Origin: Flaviaestuariibacter sp.
Lineage (GTDB): Bacteria > Bacteroidota > Bacteroidia > Chitinophagales > Chitinophagaceae
Length of the DNA: 64,000 bases
Assembly: GCA_025963645.1 (NCBI GenBank)
Contig: JAOQAI010000015.1
Location: 201,827 to 265,826, forward strand
Reading direction: 5' to 3'
Position numbers and translations under genes: made by a program. The notes beneath the pieces are model-generated. The model did no database searches. It had not been told where the DNA came from and saw only the letters and a program-made list of their open reading frames with translations. Below, piece by piece: positions 26,588 through 35,383 of the stretch; position 1 is the first letter of the stretch, and each line of letters begins with the position of its first letter.

Positions 26588-27022
26588 TTATTTTGGGAAG
26601 AAAGGAAACCGGGAAAGAATAGAAAGCGCCATTACAATCACTCCCAACCCCATCATCACCGTTCCCAGGTCTCTTGTTTGCTGGTCATAAGCAAAGAAGC
26701 GGTTACCGGTAATGCTCGTTCTTTTGGAGCGGCTGTAAACATACCCTGCAATGATGCCCAGCAACCCACCCAGCAACGCCGATACAAAACCCAGCACAAT
26801 GTAAAAAGTATTACCCCTTTCTGGCTTTTGCGCCAGTTCGTCCAGTACCTCCGCTCTTTTGTCACGCTGCTGTTTTGCTTTTAAAAAATCGAGGTTCCGC
26901 TTCTCCAATTCGGTTTCTATGGCCACTATAAAATTATCCTGGTATTCATCTGCCTTCTTGTAGATCTGGAGCAGTTCCTTATCGGATTTGTCGCTGATTT
27001 GCATCTCAAAATCGAATGGCAT
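26588..27022 (-). CDS. Membrane protein of unknown function, repeat-flanked
   Basis: A 144-residue protein: a charged, helix-forming N-terminal 65 residues (KSDKELLQIYKKADEYQDN, ETELEKRNLDFLKAKQQ) followed by two hydrophobic segments at about 73-96 and 118-138 separated by a basic loop (SRSKRTS). No domain recognised. It is bracketed by two copies of a roughly 40-base direct repeat, so it may have arrived as a small unit. The N-terminal region could form a coiled coil on the cytoplasmic side. Confidence 0.6.
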   Translation of the reverse strand: MPFDFEMQISDKSDKELLQIYKKADEYQDNFIVAIETELEKRNLDFLKAKQQRDKRAEVLDELAQKPERGNTFYIVLGFVSALLGGLLGIIAGYVYSRSKRTSITGNRFFAYDQQTRDLGTVMMGLGVIVMALSILSRFPFFPK

Positions 27023-27110
27023 ACGGTTGATTTGTTTGCAGAAAATGAAGTTAAGTATTTCATGAAACTAAACCGCCATGGATTGATGAAGGGGGTAGTT
27101 AAACCGATGC

Positions 27111-27151
27111 GTCCCACGCAAGATTCTTTTAGTGGGTTGGCGTGATGTGGA
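27111..27151 (+). repeat. Direct repeat, copy B
   Basis: GTCCCACGCAAGATTCTTTT...GCGTGATGTGGA, the second copy of the repeat at 26504-26541, 60 bases before the SIR2-like gene. Confidence 0.55.
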
Positions 27152-27211
27152 GACGAATCTGGGAAGGAAAGAATAGAACATTTCTCCAGTTAACTTCGAT
27201 GAAATAATTTT

Positions 27212-28297
27212 ATGGAGAACGTGACATATTTGCTAGGAGCAGGGGCAAGTTGTGAATCCTTACCAACATACGCCAATTTTAAAGCTCGGTTTAATTCATT
27301 TATGCAATTTTTTAGAGGTGTATTTACCAACAATACCTCGATAGATGCAATAGAGCGACAAAAAATCCAAACTGTAATTACTGACTTTGAAAGCCTAGAA
27401 AGTGAGCTTAGTTTTCATAATACTCCAGATACTATTGCAAAAAAATACTTTCATACTGGGGCTGATACAAAATTGTTTTCTCTAAAATGTTCCTTGACCC
27501 TGTTTTTCCACTATGAGCAAAATAGTAATACTCCGCATACATTTTTATCGGAAGAACCTGAGCGCGACCTAATTGATAAGAGATATGATGCCTTCATTGC
27601 AAGTCTATTAAAACCGGTAAAGGGTAAGTTAGAACTACTCGAGCATGTCAATATCTTGTCTTGGAACTATGATTTGCAATTCGAGCTTGCTTATTCTCGA
27701 TACAGTACTGACAACCTTATACATATACAAGAAGTAATACAAAGCTTTCCAAGAGTTTTCTCGCAGAGTCGACCATTGTCTAAGGAAAAATTTTCATTAA
27801 TTCACCTTAATGGAATCGCATTTCCAATTTTGGGAGGCAATGACTTAATAATCGGATCCCAAAGAAGAAGGGATAAAGAATATTGTTTGTATTTATGTGG
27901 GCTTCATCAACAACTTAAATCAACGAACCAAAGTAGACAAGACAACATGAGTTTGATATCATTTGCATGGGAAAATCTTGAACACAATTATGAGCTTAAA
28001 GAGAATGACATAATTGAAAAAGCGATAGAATCTGTAGAGAAGACAAAGATTTTGATAATCAATGGCTATTCATTTCCCATTTTCAATCGTGCTATTGATT
28101 TGAAAATTTTACAAGCTATGTCGTCTATAAAAAAAGTATATATACAAAATCCAAACGCCAAAGATTTGATGCCATTATTGACCGATATATTTAAACAGAG
28201 AATATCAGCTGATGAAATTCAAGACGTTGGTTATTATAATCAATTTTTTATTCCTGATTGGTTGATGATGACATCACCGCAATATTCAGTTACTTGA
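27212..28297 (+). CDS. SIR2-like domain protein, candidate defence NADase
   Basis: A 361-residue protein of the SIR2-like superfamily. The NAD-binding opening TYLLGAGASCE sits at 5-15, the second motif SWNYDLQFE at 150-158 (Asn152 and Asp154 of N-Y-D), and HLNG near 198 matches the position of the catalytic His segment. Zinc-finger cysteines of deacetylating sirtuins are missing. Bacterial proteins of this form often act as NAD-consuming effectors of phage defence. No partner gene such as Argonaute, TIR or DUF4020 partner is adjacent. Base use is AT-rich compared with the ribosomal genes downstream, hinting at transfer. Confidence 0.8.
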   Translation: MENVTYLLGAGASCESLPTYANFKARFNSFMQFFRGVFTNNTSIDAIERQKIQTVITDFESLESELSFHNTPDTIAKKYFHTGADTKLFSLKCSLTLFFHYEQNSNTPHTFLSEEPERDLIDKRYDAFIASLLKPVKGKLELLEHVNILSWNYDLQFELAYSRYSTDNLIHIQEVIQSFPRVFSQSRPLSKEKFSLIHLNGIAFPILGGNDLIIGSQRRRDKEYCLYLCGLHQQLKSTNQSRQDNMSLISFAWENLEHNYELKENDIIEKAIESVEKTKILIINGYSFPIFNRAIDLKILQAMSSIKKVYIQNPNAKDLMPLLTDIFKQRISADEIQDVGYYNQFFIPDWLMMTSPQYSVT

Positions 28298-28723
28298 ATA
28301 ATTAATTAAGATAGCAGAACAAAATAACCTACGGAACAGGCCGCTCTCGAAGGGCTTCTCTATTTACTTTTCCTTCCCTCGATTCCTACAGTCATTCACT
28401 CGCTGTGCCGCCGGATGGTAGTTTGCCATGCGCTATTTTGGAGTAGATGGTAATGCGATTTAAGAGAGAGTTCACTATGATTTATTTTGAAGTATAAAGG
28501 CAGTTTTAAATCCTTCTCATATTGAGGGTAGTGGTTGAAAATAGAGACTGGTGGTCCATTCGGAAACTCGCGATGGAAGATAAAAACGGAAAGTTATCTT
28601 TGTAATCTGATTTTGCTTTAGATAACACTTTGCATATCTGGTAAGATCTGCTGGAATTAATCTTACTCTTGTGCATCGTTACGGAAAGTATAGCTACTAC
28701 CCCAAAAGTAAGACAACAAAACA
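28298..28723. other. Intergenic stretch without a recognised gene
   Basis: About 425 bases between the SIR2-like gene and a lipoprotein gene. The first part (28340-28430) is more GC-rich than its surroundings and may be a relic of an earlier gene, but no frame or repeat supports this. Confidence 0.4.
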
Positions 28724-29557
28724 ATGACAACTAGCTACAAAAACCTTGGATTGGCATCGATTTTACTACTTTTTTCCTGCTCGGCACCAAATAAGCCTAA
28801 GAATAACAACGATCCAATACTTGCAGATACATTTCACAGTATTTCCGAAGTTCCAATTACAAAGAACATAAAATTTGATTCAACGGTTGTAAAGGCTTTT
28901 GATAAAATATATTTTGGCAAAACTAGTCCATATCTACAGGCTGGTGAAAATTACGAGCACTTTTTGTGGCAATATAAAACCACACTTGCTGGTATTCCAT
29001 TTTATTATTATTCAGCCAAACTCGATAATTATGACCGGGACTATGGTCTATACGGATTTACTTTAGCTTCAACAGAAATTTATACACAAAACGAAAACAA
29101 AGAAATCATTGAGGAAATAAAATCTATAATATCACTTAATTATCAAGCCCCCAAAAAGATATTTATATCTGATGAAGAAGATATGAAAGCTTTCAAAAGC
29201 GTGGATTCTATGATGAATGCAATAAAAAAAAGATCGGGTTCTGGTGAGTCCTTGAAATCAGGTTACAGCGTTTTTGAGTATATATGGTTGAAAAATAACA
29301 TTTCAATTAAGTTAGGCTACCATGAGGAATACGCTTGGGTTGACGGCTATGGGCAGAAATTGGAACTAAAAGTTGGGCAGAATAATAGGTTACTAATCAA
29401 AGGTCAAAAGAAATTTTATAGACCCTTATTGGAATTTGAACATAAAGAAATCAGATCAAGGATCTTGAAAAACAATGAAAAAAATGAAGCAATGTCGAAA
29501 AAAAATCAAGAAAAATTAAAGAGCGAAACGCTTACAAAAGAATCTAGTAAATTTTAG
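28724..29557 (+). CDS. Lipoprotein of unknown function
   Basis: A 277-residue lipoprotein with lipobox LLFSC (Cys19) and a Pro/Asn-rich linker after it. The mature part carries a globular region (residues 45-215) with many aromatic residues (YEHFLWQYKTTLAGIPFYYY, NNISIKLGYHEEYAWVDGY quoted in part: IPFYYY, YHEEYAWVDGYG) and ends in a highly charged Lys/Glu tail with coiled-coil character. No domain recognised. AT-rich like the SIR2-like gene before it and transcribed in the same direction, but 426 bases apart. Confidence 0.6.
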   Translation: MTTSYKNLGLASILLLFSCSAPNKPKNNNDPILADTFHSISEVPITKNIKFDSTVVKAFDKIYFGKTSPYLQAGENYEHFLWQYKTTLAGIPFYYYSAKLDNYDRDYGLYGFTLASTEIYTQNENKEIIEEIKSIISLNYQAPKKIFISDEEDMKAFKSVDSMMNAIKKRSGSGESLKSGYSVFEYIWLKNNISIKLGYHEEYAWVDGYGQKLELKVGQNNRLLIKGQKKFYRPLLEFEHKEIRSRILKNNEKNEAMSKKNQEKLKSETLTKESSKF

Positions 29558-29869
29558 TTTCAAAGAGACAACTTATATGGCAAGTCGCATAGTTACTCCC
29601 TTTTTTTATGCTGATGCTAGTGTTCAAACTTGAGACAGGTTGTGGCTATCTTTCCTTCATCAAAATTTAAGCAAAGAGGTATAGTCGTATTCAAGATAGA
29701 TATAAATTATTCCAGAAGTCTTAGTGCCATTAGATTCCTGTTGAATTTTATTGGTTACCGTTTACGGATTAAGCAGCAAAACTTCTATTTAGATTTACAA
29801 TTATCCGAAAATCAACACTGCATTAACTATTATCACGATAAAGGTGTATTATTTGTTTAATAATTTTCT
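29558..29869. other. Intergenic stretch without a recognised gene
   Basis: About 310 AT-rich bases before the rplK leader. An open frame from a TTG at 29630 to 29860 (76 codons) has no signal peptide, domain or ribosome-binding context and is not called. In many bacteria secE and nusG would be expected here; they are absent. Confidence 0.5.
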
Positions 29870-29984
29870 TACCTTCGCGCTCCCAAAAGGAAGTTCTTTC
29901 AGAAATCGCATAGCGAAATGAGGAATTTGGGAGACCCGGTAGTCGCAGAGATGAAGGGTCGCTATTACCAATAAATCAAGTAAA
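29870..29984 (+). promoter_or_regulatory. Promoter minus-7 element and structured leader of rplK
   Basis: TACCTTCG at 29870-29877 resembles the Bacteroidota minus-7 element; a TTTG at 29852-29855 is too close (14 bases) for a standard pair. The transcript would begin with a hairpin, CTCCCAAA (29880-29887) with TTTGGGAG (29926-29933), followed by ACCC (29934-29937) pairing with GGGT (29956-29959). Such leaders often bind L1 or another product of the operon; that is inference here. Confidence 0.45.
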
Positions 29985-30422
29985 ATGGCAAAAGAAATCA
30001 GCGGCTATGTAAAGCTGCAGTGCAAAGGTGGCCAGGCAAACCCGGCGCCGCCAATCGGACCCGCCCTGGGTTCCAAAGGTGTCAACATCATGGAATTCTG
30101 CAAGCAGTTTAATGCTCGCACACAGGACAAAATGGGAAAAGTACTCCCGATTCTCTTAACGGTTTACACCGACAAGTCTTTCGACTTCGTTATCAAAACC
30201 CCTCCGGCAGCCGTTCAGTTAAAGGATGCTGCTAAAATTCAAAGTGGTTCAAAAGAGCCTAACCGCCAGAAAGTGGGCAAAGTAACCTGGGCACAGGTAG
30301 AAGAGATCGCCAAAGACAAAATGGCCGACCTCAATGCTTTCACGCTGGAAAGCGCTGCCTCTATGGTAGCCGGTACCGCTCGCAGCATGGGACTGACTGT
30401 AGAAGGAGCCCCTGCTAAATAA
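29985..30422 (+). CDS. rplK: Large ribosomal subunit protein uL11
   Basis: Ribosomal protein L11, 145 residues, full length. N-terminal stretch [20 protein letters not shown] with [19 protein letters not shown] binds the L10 stalk base; C-terminal [19 protein letters not shown] and AARSMG-type end ([12 protein letters not shown]) contact 23S rRNA helices 43/44. It is the first gene of the rplKAJL run. Its stop codon is immediately followed by a REP-like hairpin, then rplA 52 bases downstream. Confidence 0.97.
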   Translation: MAKEISGYVKLQCKGGQANPAPPIGPALGSKGVNIMEFCKQFNARTQDKMGKVLPILLTVYTDKSFDFVIKTPPAAVQLKDAAKIQSGSKEPNRQKVGKVTWAQVEEIAKDKMADLNAFTLESAASMVAGTARSMGLTVEGAPAK

Positions 30423-30452
30423 GCCCCCTAAATCCCCCGAAAGGGGACTTTG
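30423..30452. repeat. REP-like hairpin between rplK and rplA
   Basis: GCCCCCTAAATCCCCC-gaaa-GGGGACTTTG, a single hairpin unit starting at the base after the rplK stop. It matches the three units inside uvrA, most closely the inverted one. Confidence 0.7.
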
Positions 30453-30474
30453 AAACACTTTTAAAATTTAAACA

Positions 30475-31170
30475 ATGGCATTCATTCCAAAAAAGCGCAA
30501 AGCGGTCAACGCCAAAGTTGATGCGAATAAAGCGTATACTTTAAAAGATGCTTCTGCATTAGTAAAAGATATCAACACGACCAAGTTCGACGCATCTGTT
30601 GATCTTCATATCCGGTTAGGCGTAGATCCTAAAAAAGCTGACCAGGCCATCCGCGGAACGGTAACGCTTCCTCACGGAACTGGTAAAACAAAGAAAGTAT
30701 TAGTGCTTTGCGGACCCGACCAAGAGGCGGCGGCTAAAGGTGCTGGTGCCGACTATGTAGGTCTTGATGAATTTGTAGCAAAAATCGACGGCGGCTGGAC
30801 CGATGTAGATGTGATCATTGCTACACCGGCAGTAATGCCTAAGATCGGTCGTCTGGGTAAGATATTAGGTCCACGTAACCTGATGCCAAACCCTAAGACG
30901 GGTACGGTTACCAATGATGTCGCGGGTGCGGTAAATGAAGTAAAAGGCGGTAAGATCGCGTTCAAAGTAGATAAAGCGGGTATCATCCATGCTTCTATCG
31001 GTCGTGTGTCTTTCTCTCCGGAAAACATTGTGGGCAATGCGCAGGAGTTGATCAACGCGATCATCAAAGCGAAGCCTTCTACTGCTAAAGGTACTTACCT
31101 GAAAGGGTTGACCATGGCAGCTACGATGAGCCCAGGTATCACTATTGACACAAAAGGGTTTATTCATTAA
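30475..31170 (+). CDS. rplA: Large ribosomal subunit protein uL1
   Basis: Ribosomal protein L1, 231 residues, full length. Recognisable by [21 protein letters not shown] (in part: [15 protein letters not shown]), [19 protein letters not shown], and the conserved [19 protein letters not shown]. It forms the L1 stalk and in many bacteria represses its own operon by binding the mRNA leader. It lies between rplK and rplJ, separated from the latter by 56 bases containing a weak hairpin. Confidence 0.97.
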   Translation: MAFIPKKRKAVNAKVDANKAYTLKDASALVKDINTTKFDASVDLHIRLGVDPKKADQAIRGTVTLPHGTGKTKKVLVLCGPDQEAAAKGAGADYVGLDEFVAKIDGGWTDVDVIIATPAVMPKIGRLGKILGPRNLMPNPKTGTVTNDVAGAVNEVKGGKIAFKVDKAGIIHASIGRVSFSPENIVGNAQELINAIIKAKPSTAKGTYLKGLTMAATMSPGITIDTKGFIH

Positions 31171-31226
31171 TTCACTTAACAAGGTCCCTGCTGCTTTTAG
31201 TAGTTGGGGATGACAAATAAAAGATC

Positions 31227-31856
31227 ATGACTAAAGTTCAAAAGAACGAAGTAATAGAAGCGCTGAAGGAGAAATTCTCCCAGTACAGCAACTTCTATGT
31301 TACCAATACAGAATCCCTGAGCGTAGCCCAGGTATCTAAGCTGCGCAGCGTTTGTTTCGACAAGCAGGTGGAAATGAAGGTGGCAAAGAACACCCTTATC
31401 CGCAAGGCATTGGAGTCATTGGGCAACGAAAGCTATACCGGTCTGTTCGATTCGCTGAACAACGTAACGGCTTTGATGTTCTCCGACAATCCAAAAGAAC
31501 CAGCCCTGATTCTTTCTTCTTTCCGCAAGGAAAGCAAAGGCGAGAAGCCGGAATTGAAAGCGGCGTTCATCAACGGCGACATCTACACCGGTGATAACAA
31601 CCTGGTTACCTTAACGAAGATCCGTACGAAGAACGAATTGATCGGCGAAGTGATCGGCTTGTTGCAATCTCCTGCAAAGCGTGTGTTGGCTGCCTTATTG
31701 CACCACCACGAGCAAAAAGCAGCAGGTGTGGAAACTACTGCAGCACCAGTAGCAGAAGAAGCAGCTCCGGCACCAACGGCGGAAGCGGCTACTCCAACCG
31801 CAGAAGCACCAGCCGCACCGGAAGCTCCGGCAACGGATGCACCGGCAGCAGAGTAA
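31227..31856 (+). CDS. rplJ: Large ribosomal subunit protein uL10 with an Ala/Pro/Glu-rich tail
   Basis: Ribosomal protein L10, 209 residues. The usual fold runs to about residue 165 (VTNTESLSVAQVSKLRS, EMKVAKNTLIRKALES, KNELIGEVIGLLQSPAKRV). The remaining 45 residues are almost only Ala, Pro, Glu and Thr, a flexible extension that lengthens the protein beyond the typical 165-175. L10 anchors the L7/L12 dimers in the ribosomal stalk. rplL follows after 173 bases. Confidence 0.96.
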   Translation: MTKVQKNEVIEALKEKFSQYSNFYVTNTESLSVAQVSKLRSVCFDKQVEMKVAKNTLIRKALESLGNESYTGLFDSLNNVTALMFSDNPKEPALILSSFRKESKGEKPELKAAFINGDIYTGDNNLVTLTKIRTKNELIGEVIGLLQSPAKRVLAALLHHHEQKAAGVETTAAPVAEEAAPAPTAEAATPTAEAPAAPEAPATDAPAAE

Positions 31857-32029
31857 GGTTTCATGTTTAAAGTAGAATGTTTAAAGTTGTTTCCTTCTGG
31901 CAATGACCTTAAACCTTAAGCCTTAAACTTTCAACATAAAACAACCCAGGCCTGAGGGTCAACAAAGGCAAATTTTTTTAAACCCTCCTCTGGAGCATAC
32001 GCTGTGAAAGGGGAAAAAATTGAATCAAA

Positions 32030-32404
32030 ATGGCAGACGTTAAAAATCTCGCAGAACAATTAGTAGGTCTTACTGTAAAAGAAGTACAGGAATTGGCCGA
32101 TTTCATGAAATCTGAGTACGGCATCGAGCCGGCTGCTGCAACAGTTGTTGCCGGTGGCGGTGGTGGCGAAGCTCCAGCAGCTGCTGAAGAAAAAACTTCT
32201 TTTGATGTGATTCTGAAATCAGGTGGCGCATCTAAGCTTGGTGTAGTTAAACTTGTAAAAGAGTTAACTGGATTAGGTCTGAAAGAAGCGAAAGACTTAG
32301 TTGACGGTGCTCCGAAGCCTGTTAAAGAAGGTGTTGACAGAGCGACGGCTGAAGAAATCGCTGGCAAGCTGAAAGAAGCTGGTGCTGACGTAGAGATCGC
32401 TTAA
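32030..32404 (+). CDS. rplL: Large ribosomal subunit protein bL12
   Basis: Ribosomal protein L7/L12, 124 residues. N-terminal dimerisation helices ([20 protein letters not shown]), a Gly/Ala-rich hinge ([15 protein letters not shown]) and the conserved C-terminal domain with KTSFDVIL, [23 protein letters not shown] ([14 protein letters not shown]) and [17 protein letters not shown]. It recruits translation factors. A very strong terminator follows, so the transcript ends here instead of running on to rpoB. Confidence 0.97.
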   Translation: MADVKNLAEQLVGLTVKEVQELADFMKSEYGIEPAAATVVAGGGGGEAPAAAEEKTSFDVILKSGGASKLGVVKLVKELTGLGLKEAKDLVDGAPKPVKEGVDRATAEEIAGKLKEAGADVEIA

Positions 32405-32426
32405 TTGTTTCTCTATTCAATAGATT

Positions 32427-32453
32427 AGCCCCCGCGAAAGCGGGGGCTTTTTT
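32427..32453 (+). terminator. Strong intrinsic terminator after rplL
   Basis: AGCCCCCGC (32427-32435) pairs with GCGGGGGCT (32440-32448) around GAAA, then six T's. It separates rplKAJL from rpoBC. Confidence 0.92.
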
Positions 32454-32518
32454 GTACCGCGGATCTAAGGATTAGTGCGATTAATAGGAGGGTGTGTTGG
32501 AGTAAATCTTTTATTAAT

Positions 32519-32776
32519 TTAGTAATGAAAGCGGACTTGATAAATTGTAATTACTTCCTTCTCGACTTTATATACAAGCCTATGTTCTCCGGTTATGCGT
32601 CGCGACCATTTTCCTGCCAAGCTGTGTTTCAACGGTTCCGGTTTTCCGATACCTTCAAAAGGTGTTTCTTGAATATTCTCAAGCAGTTCCCGAATTTTCT
32701 TTAATATTTTTTCATCACCAGATTTTTTCCAGTGTTGCAAATCTTCCAATGCCTGTGGCTGAAAGATTATTTCCAT
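32519..32776 (-). CDS. Txe/YoeB family mRNA interferase toxin
   Basis: An 85-residue RelE-superfamily toxin of the YoeB type. The catalytic residues of YoeB have counterparts at the same places: Glu47 in GKPEPLK, Arg66 in EHRLVY and His84 in VRFHY. The middle stretch PFEGIGKPEPLKHSLAGKWS is highly typical. It cuts mRNA on the ribosome when freed from the antitoxin. Its start overlaps the antitoxin gene by 10 bases. The pair lies between rplL and rpoB, two genes that are normally adjacent. Confidence 0.92.
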   Translation of the reverse strand: MEIIFQPQALEDLQHWKKSGDEKILKKIRELLENIQETPFEGIGKPEPLKHSLAGKWSRRITGEHRLVYKVEKEVITIYQVRFHY

Positions 32777-32976
32777 ATATCGTCAAGATTGACTTTGGTG
32801 CCGCCTTCTATTTCACTTATGGATTCCATCAGACGTTTTTTATTTGCTTCTGTTGAAAGCAAGTGCGCTGTTTCATCTGCATCAGCAGTAGATTCATATG
32901 GAACTTCTAAAGCTTCCAAAAATGCCTTAATGGCTTTCTCCTGTGCTTCATTTAGGGGATGTGCTATATAGGTCAT
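32767..32976 (-). CDS. Antitoxin of the YoeB-type pair
   Basis: A 69-residue acidic protein, MTYIAHPLNEAQEKAIKAFL followed by VPYESTADADETAHLLSTE. It has the short N-terminal strand and helix of DUF2683-like antitoxins common in Bacteroidota and a disordered C-terminal half (ISEIEGGTKVNLDDIWK) that would wrap the toxin. First gene of the pair, overlapping the toxin by 10 bases (32767-32776), which implies coupled translation. Confidence 0.8.
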   Translation of the reverse strand: MTYIAHPLNEAQEKAIKAFLEALEVPYESTADADETAHLLSTEANKKRLMESISEIEGGTKVNLDDIWK

Positions 32977-33069
32977 GCTATAAAATTAAATCTTTAGAAT
33001 ATAAGAATACGTAAAAGTCTGAGTTGGGAATAAAACGATTAAAGAATCTGGAATCCATAAATTAGCACC

Positions 33070-35382
33070 ATGTTTAACCGCATCATTTTTCTCGTACTGT
33101 TACTTTCGTTTTCCCTTTTATTGAATGCTCAATTAGTAGCCAAAGTCACCGATCCCGTTGAATGGGTGAATCCCTTAATGGGCACTGATTCAAAACCTAG
33201 TTTATCCAATGGTAATACTTATCCCGCTATCTGTGTGCCGTGGGGTATGAATTTCTGGGTGCCGCAAACCAACGTGATGGGCAATGGCTGGCAGTATCAG
33301 TACAGCGCTGATAAGATCCGGGGCTTTAAGCAAACGCACCAGCCTTCGCCGTGGATGAATGATTATGGGCAGTTTTCCATTATGCCCGTTACAGGTAAAA
33401 TAAAGTTTAGGCAGGATGAACGTGCCAGCTGGTTCTCCCATAAATCAGAAATAGCAAAGCCTTATTACTACAGCGTTTACCTCGCCGATGCCGATGTTAC
33501 AACGGAGATCACACCGACCGAACGGGCCGCACAGTTCCAATTCACCTATCCAAAGAACGATAGCTCTTATGTAGTAGTCGATGCCTTCGACCGCGGCTCT
33601 TATGTAAAAGTGATCCCGGAAGAGCGAAAGATCATTGGATATACGACCCGGTACAGCCGCGGCAAGCTGCCCGATTTTAAGAGCTACTTTGTCATCTATA
33701 TCGATAAACCGTTTACGGTTTCCTATACCTGGCACGACAGCACTCTGGTAAAGGACTCGCTGGAAATGATGGCGAATCATGCAGGCGCTATCATTGGGTT
33801 CCGTACCGTAAAAGGAGAGCAGGTACATGCGAAAGTCGCCTCTTCTTTCATCTCCTTTGAGCAGGCTGATCTTAATCTAAGGAGAGAATTGGCTGCTGAT
33901 AATTTCGAAACCACGAAGGCGAAGGCTAAAACAGTTTGGAATAAAACCTTGGGTAAACTGGCAGTAGAAGGCGGCTCGGTTGACCAGGTCAAAACCTTTT
34001 ACTCTTGTCTCTATCGCACGGTACAATTTCCCCAACGGCTGTATGAGCTGGATGCCTCTAATAAAATTATGCATTATAGCCCGTACAATGGTAAGATACT
34101 TCCTGGCTATATGTTTGGCGGCACCGGCTTTTGGGATACATTCCGGGCACTCTATCCATTCCTGAACCTGGTCTATCCTTCAATCAACAGGGAAATGCAG
34201 GAAGGCCTGGCAAATGATTATAAAGAAGGCGGTTGGTTACCGGAGTGGTCCAGCCCGGGTTATGCCGACATCATGATCGGCAATAATTCTGCGTCAGTTG
34301 TATCGGATGCTTATGTAAAAGGCTTGCGGGGCTACGACATCAATACCTTGTATGAAGCCTTATTGCATGGGGCAAACAACGAAGGCCCGATTACTGCCGT
34401 AGGCCGCAAAGGAGTGGCTTATTACAATGAGCTGGGTTATGTGCCTTATGATGTAAGGATCAACGAAAATGCAGCCCGCACGTTGGAATATGCCTATGAT
34501 GATTTCACCATTTTCCAATTGGGTAAGCTGCTCAAGCGTCCAAAAGAAGAATTGACTTTATATGCCAACCGTTCGCTCAATTACCGCAACCTGTTTGATC
34601 CACAATCGAAGTTGATGCGTGGCAAGAATAAGGACGGCAGTTTCCAATCTCCTTTTAATCCTTTCAAATGGGGCGATGCGTTTACCGAAGGAAATAGCTG
34701 GCATTATAGCTGGAGTGTGTTTCACGATATTGAAGGCTTGAAGCAGCTAATGGGTGGCAATGCTTCCTTTGTAACTATGCTGGATTCTGTCTTTATCATG
34801 CCGCCGGTTTTTGATGAAAGCTATTATGGCGGTGTGATACATGAGATACGCGAAATGCAGATCATGAACATGGGGCAATATGCACATGGCAACCAGCCGA
34901 TCCAGCACATGCTTTACCTGTACAACTATGCTGGTCAACCGTGGAAGTCGCAATATTGGGTGCGGGATGCCATGGAACGTCTCTATAAACCAACGCCTGA
35001 TGGTTATTGTGGTGATGAGGACAATGGACAAACTTCTGCGTGGTATGTTTTCTCGGCAATGGGTTTTTACCCGGTTTGCCCGGGTACGGATCAATATGTA
35101 TTGGGAACGCCGCTGTTTAAAAAGCTGACGGTCTCTTTGGAAAATGGAAAGCAAATAGTCGTTAATGCAACTGCTAATAGTTCGCAGAATCGTTATGTGC
35201 AAAGCCTGCAGTTCAATGGGAAGCCCTGGGATAAAAACTGGCTGAATCATTTTGAATTGCAGAAGGGCGGTGTTTTGAATTTTGGAATGAGCAGTAATCC
35301 GAATAAGCAGCGAGGTGTTGGTGCTTCAGCCTATCCTTATTCTTTATCAACTGATGCCAGCAGTAAACAATATTTAAAATAG
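33070..35382 (+). CDS. GH92 family secreted glycosidase with Gln at the acid position
   Basis: A 770-residue secreted GH92 enzyme. Signal peptide 1-20 (LLNAQ), then VEWVNPLMGTDSKPS, NTYPAICVPWGMNFW, and in the catalytic domain GTGFWDTFRALYPFL, EGNSWHYSW, YAHGNQPIQHMLYLYNYAG and GDEDNGQTSAWYVFS. Most GH92 alpha-mannosidases read GNEPS in the penultimate motif, with Glu as catalytic acid; here residue 609 is Gln. That substitution is reported, as I recall, for GH92 enzymes acting on mannose-1-phosphate diesters. Asp651 aligns with the catalytic base. The usual calcium ligands appear preserved. Its position after rplL is unusual. Confidence 0.92.
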   Translation: MFNRIIFLVLLLSFSLLLNAQLVAKVTDPVEWVNPLMGTDSKPSLSNGNTYPAICVPWGMNFWVPQTNVMGNGWQYQYSADKIRGFKQTHQPSPWMNDYGQFSIMPVTGKIKFRQDERASWFSHKSEIAKPYYYSVYLADADVTTEITPTERAAQFQFTYPKNDSSYVVVDAFDRGSYVKVIPEERKIIGYTTRYSRGKLPDFKSYFVIYIDKPFTVSYTWHDSTLVKDSLEMMANHAGAIIGFRTVKGEQVHAKVASSFISFEQADLNLRRELAADNFETTKAKAKTVWNKTLGKLAVEGGSVDQVKTFYSCLYRTVQFPQRLYELDASNKIMHYSPYNGKILPGYMFGGTGFWDTFRALYPFLNLVYPSINREMQEGLANDYKEGGWLPEWSSPGYADIMIGNNSASVVSDAYVKGLRGYDINTLYEALLHGANNEGPITAVGRKGVAYYNELGYVPYDVRINENAARTLEYAYDDFTIFQLGKLLKRPKEELTLYANRSLNYRNLFDPQSKLMRGKNKDGSFQSPFNPFKWGDAFTEGNSWHYSWSVFHDIEGLKQLMGGNASFVTMLDSVFIMPPVFDESYYGGVIHEIREMQIMNMGQYAHGNQPIQHMLYLYNYAGQPWKSQYWVRDAMERLYKPTPDGYCGDEDNGQTSAWYVFSAMGFYPVCPGTDQYVLGTPLFKKLTVSLENGKQIVVNATANSSQNRYVQSLQFNGKPWDKNWLNHFELQKGGVLNFGMSSNPNKQRGVGASAYPYSLSTDASSKQYLK

Positions 35383-35383
35383 A

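Noticed and set aside
26112..29557. Integrated prophage or integrative element
   Set aside because: No integrase, capsid, tail or conjugation genes and no tRNA attachment site were found; only accessory genes and short repeats.
29630..29860. 76-codon frame from a TTG before rplK
   Set aside because: No domain, signal or ribosome-binding context, and AT-rich intergenic composition.
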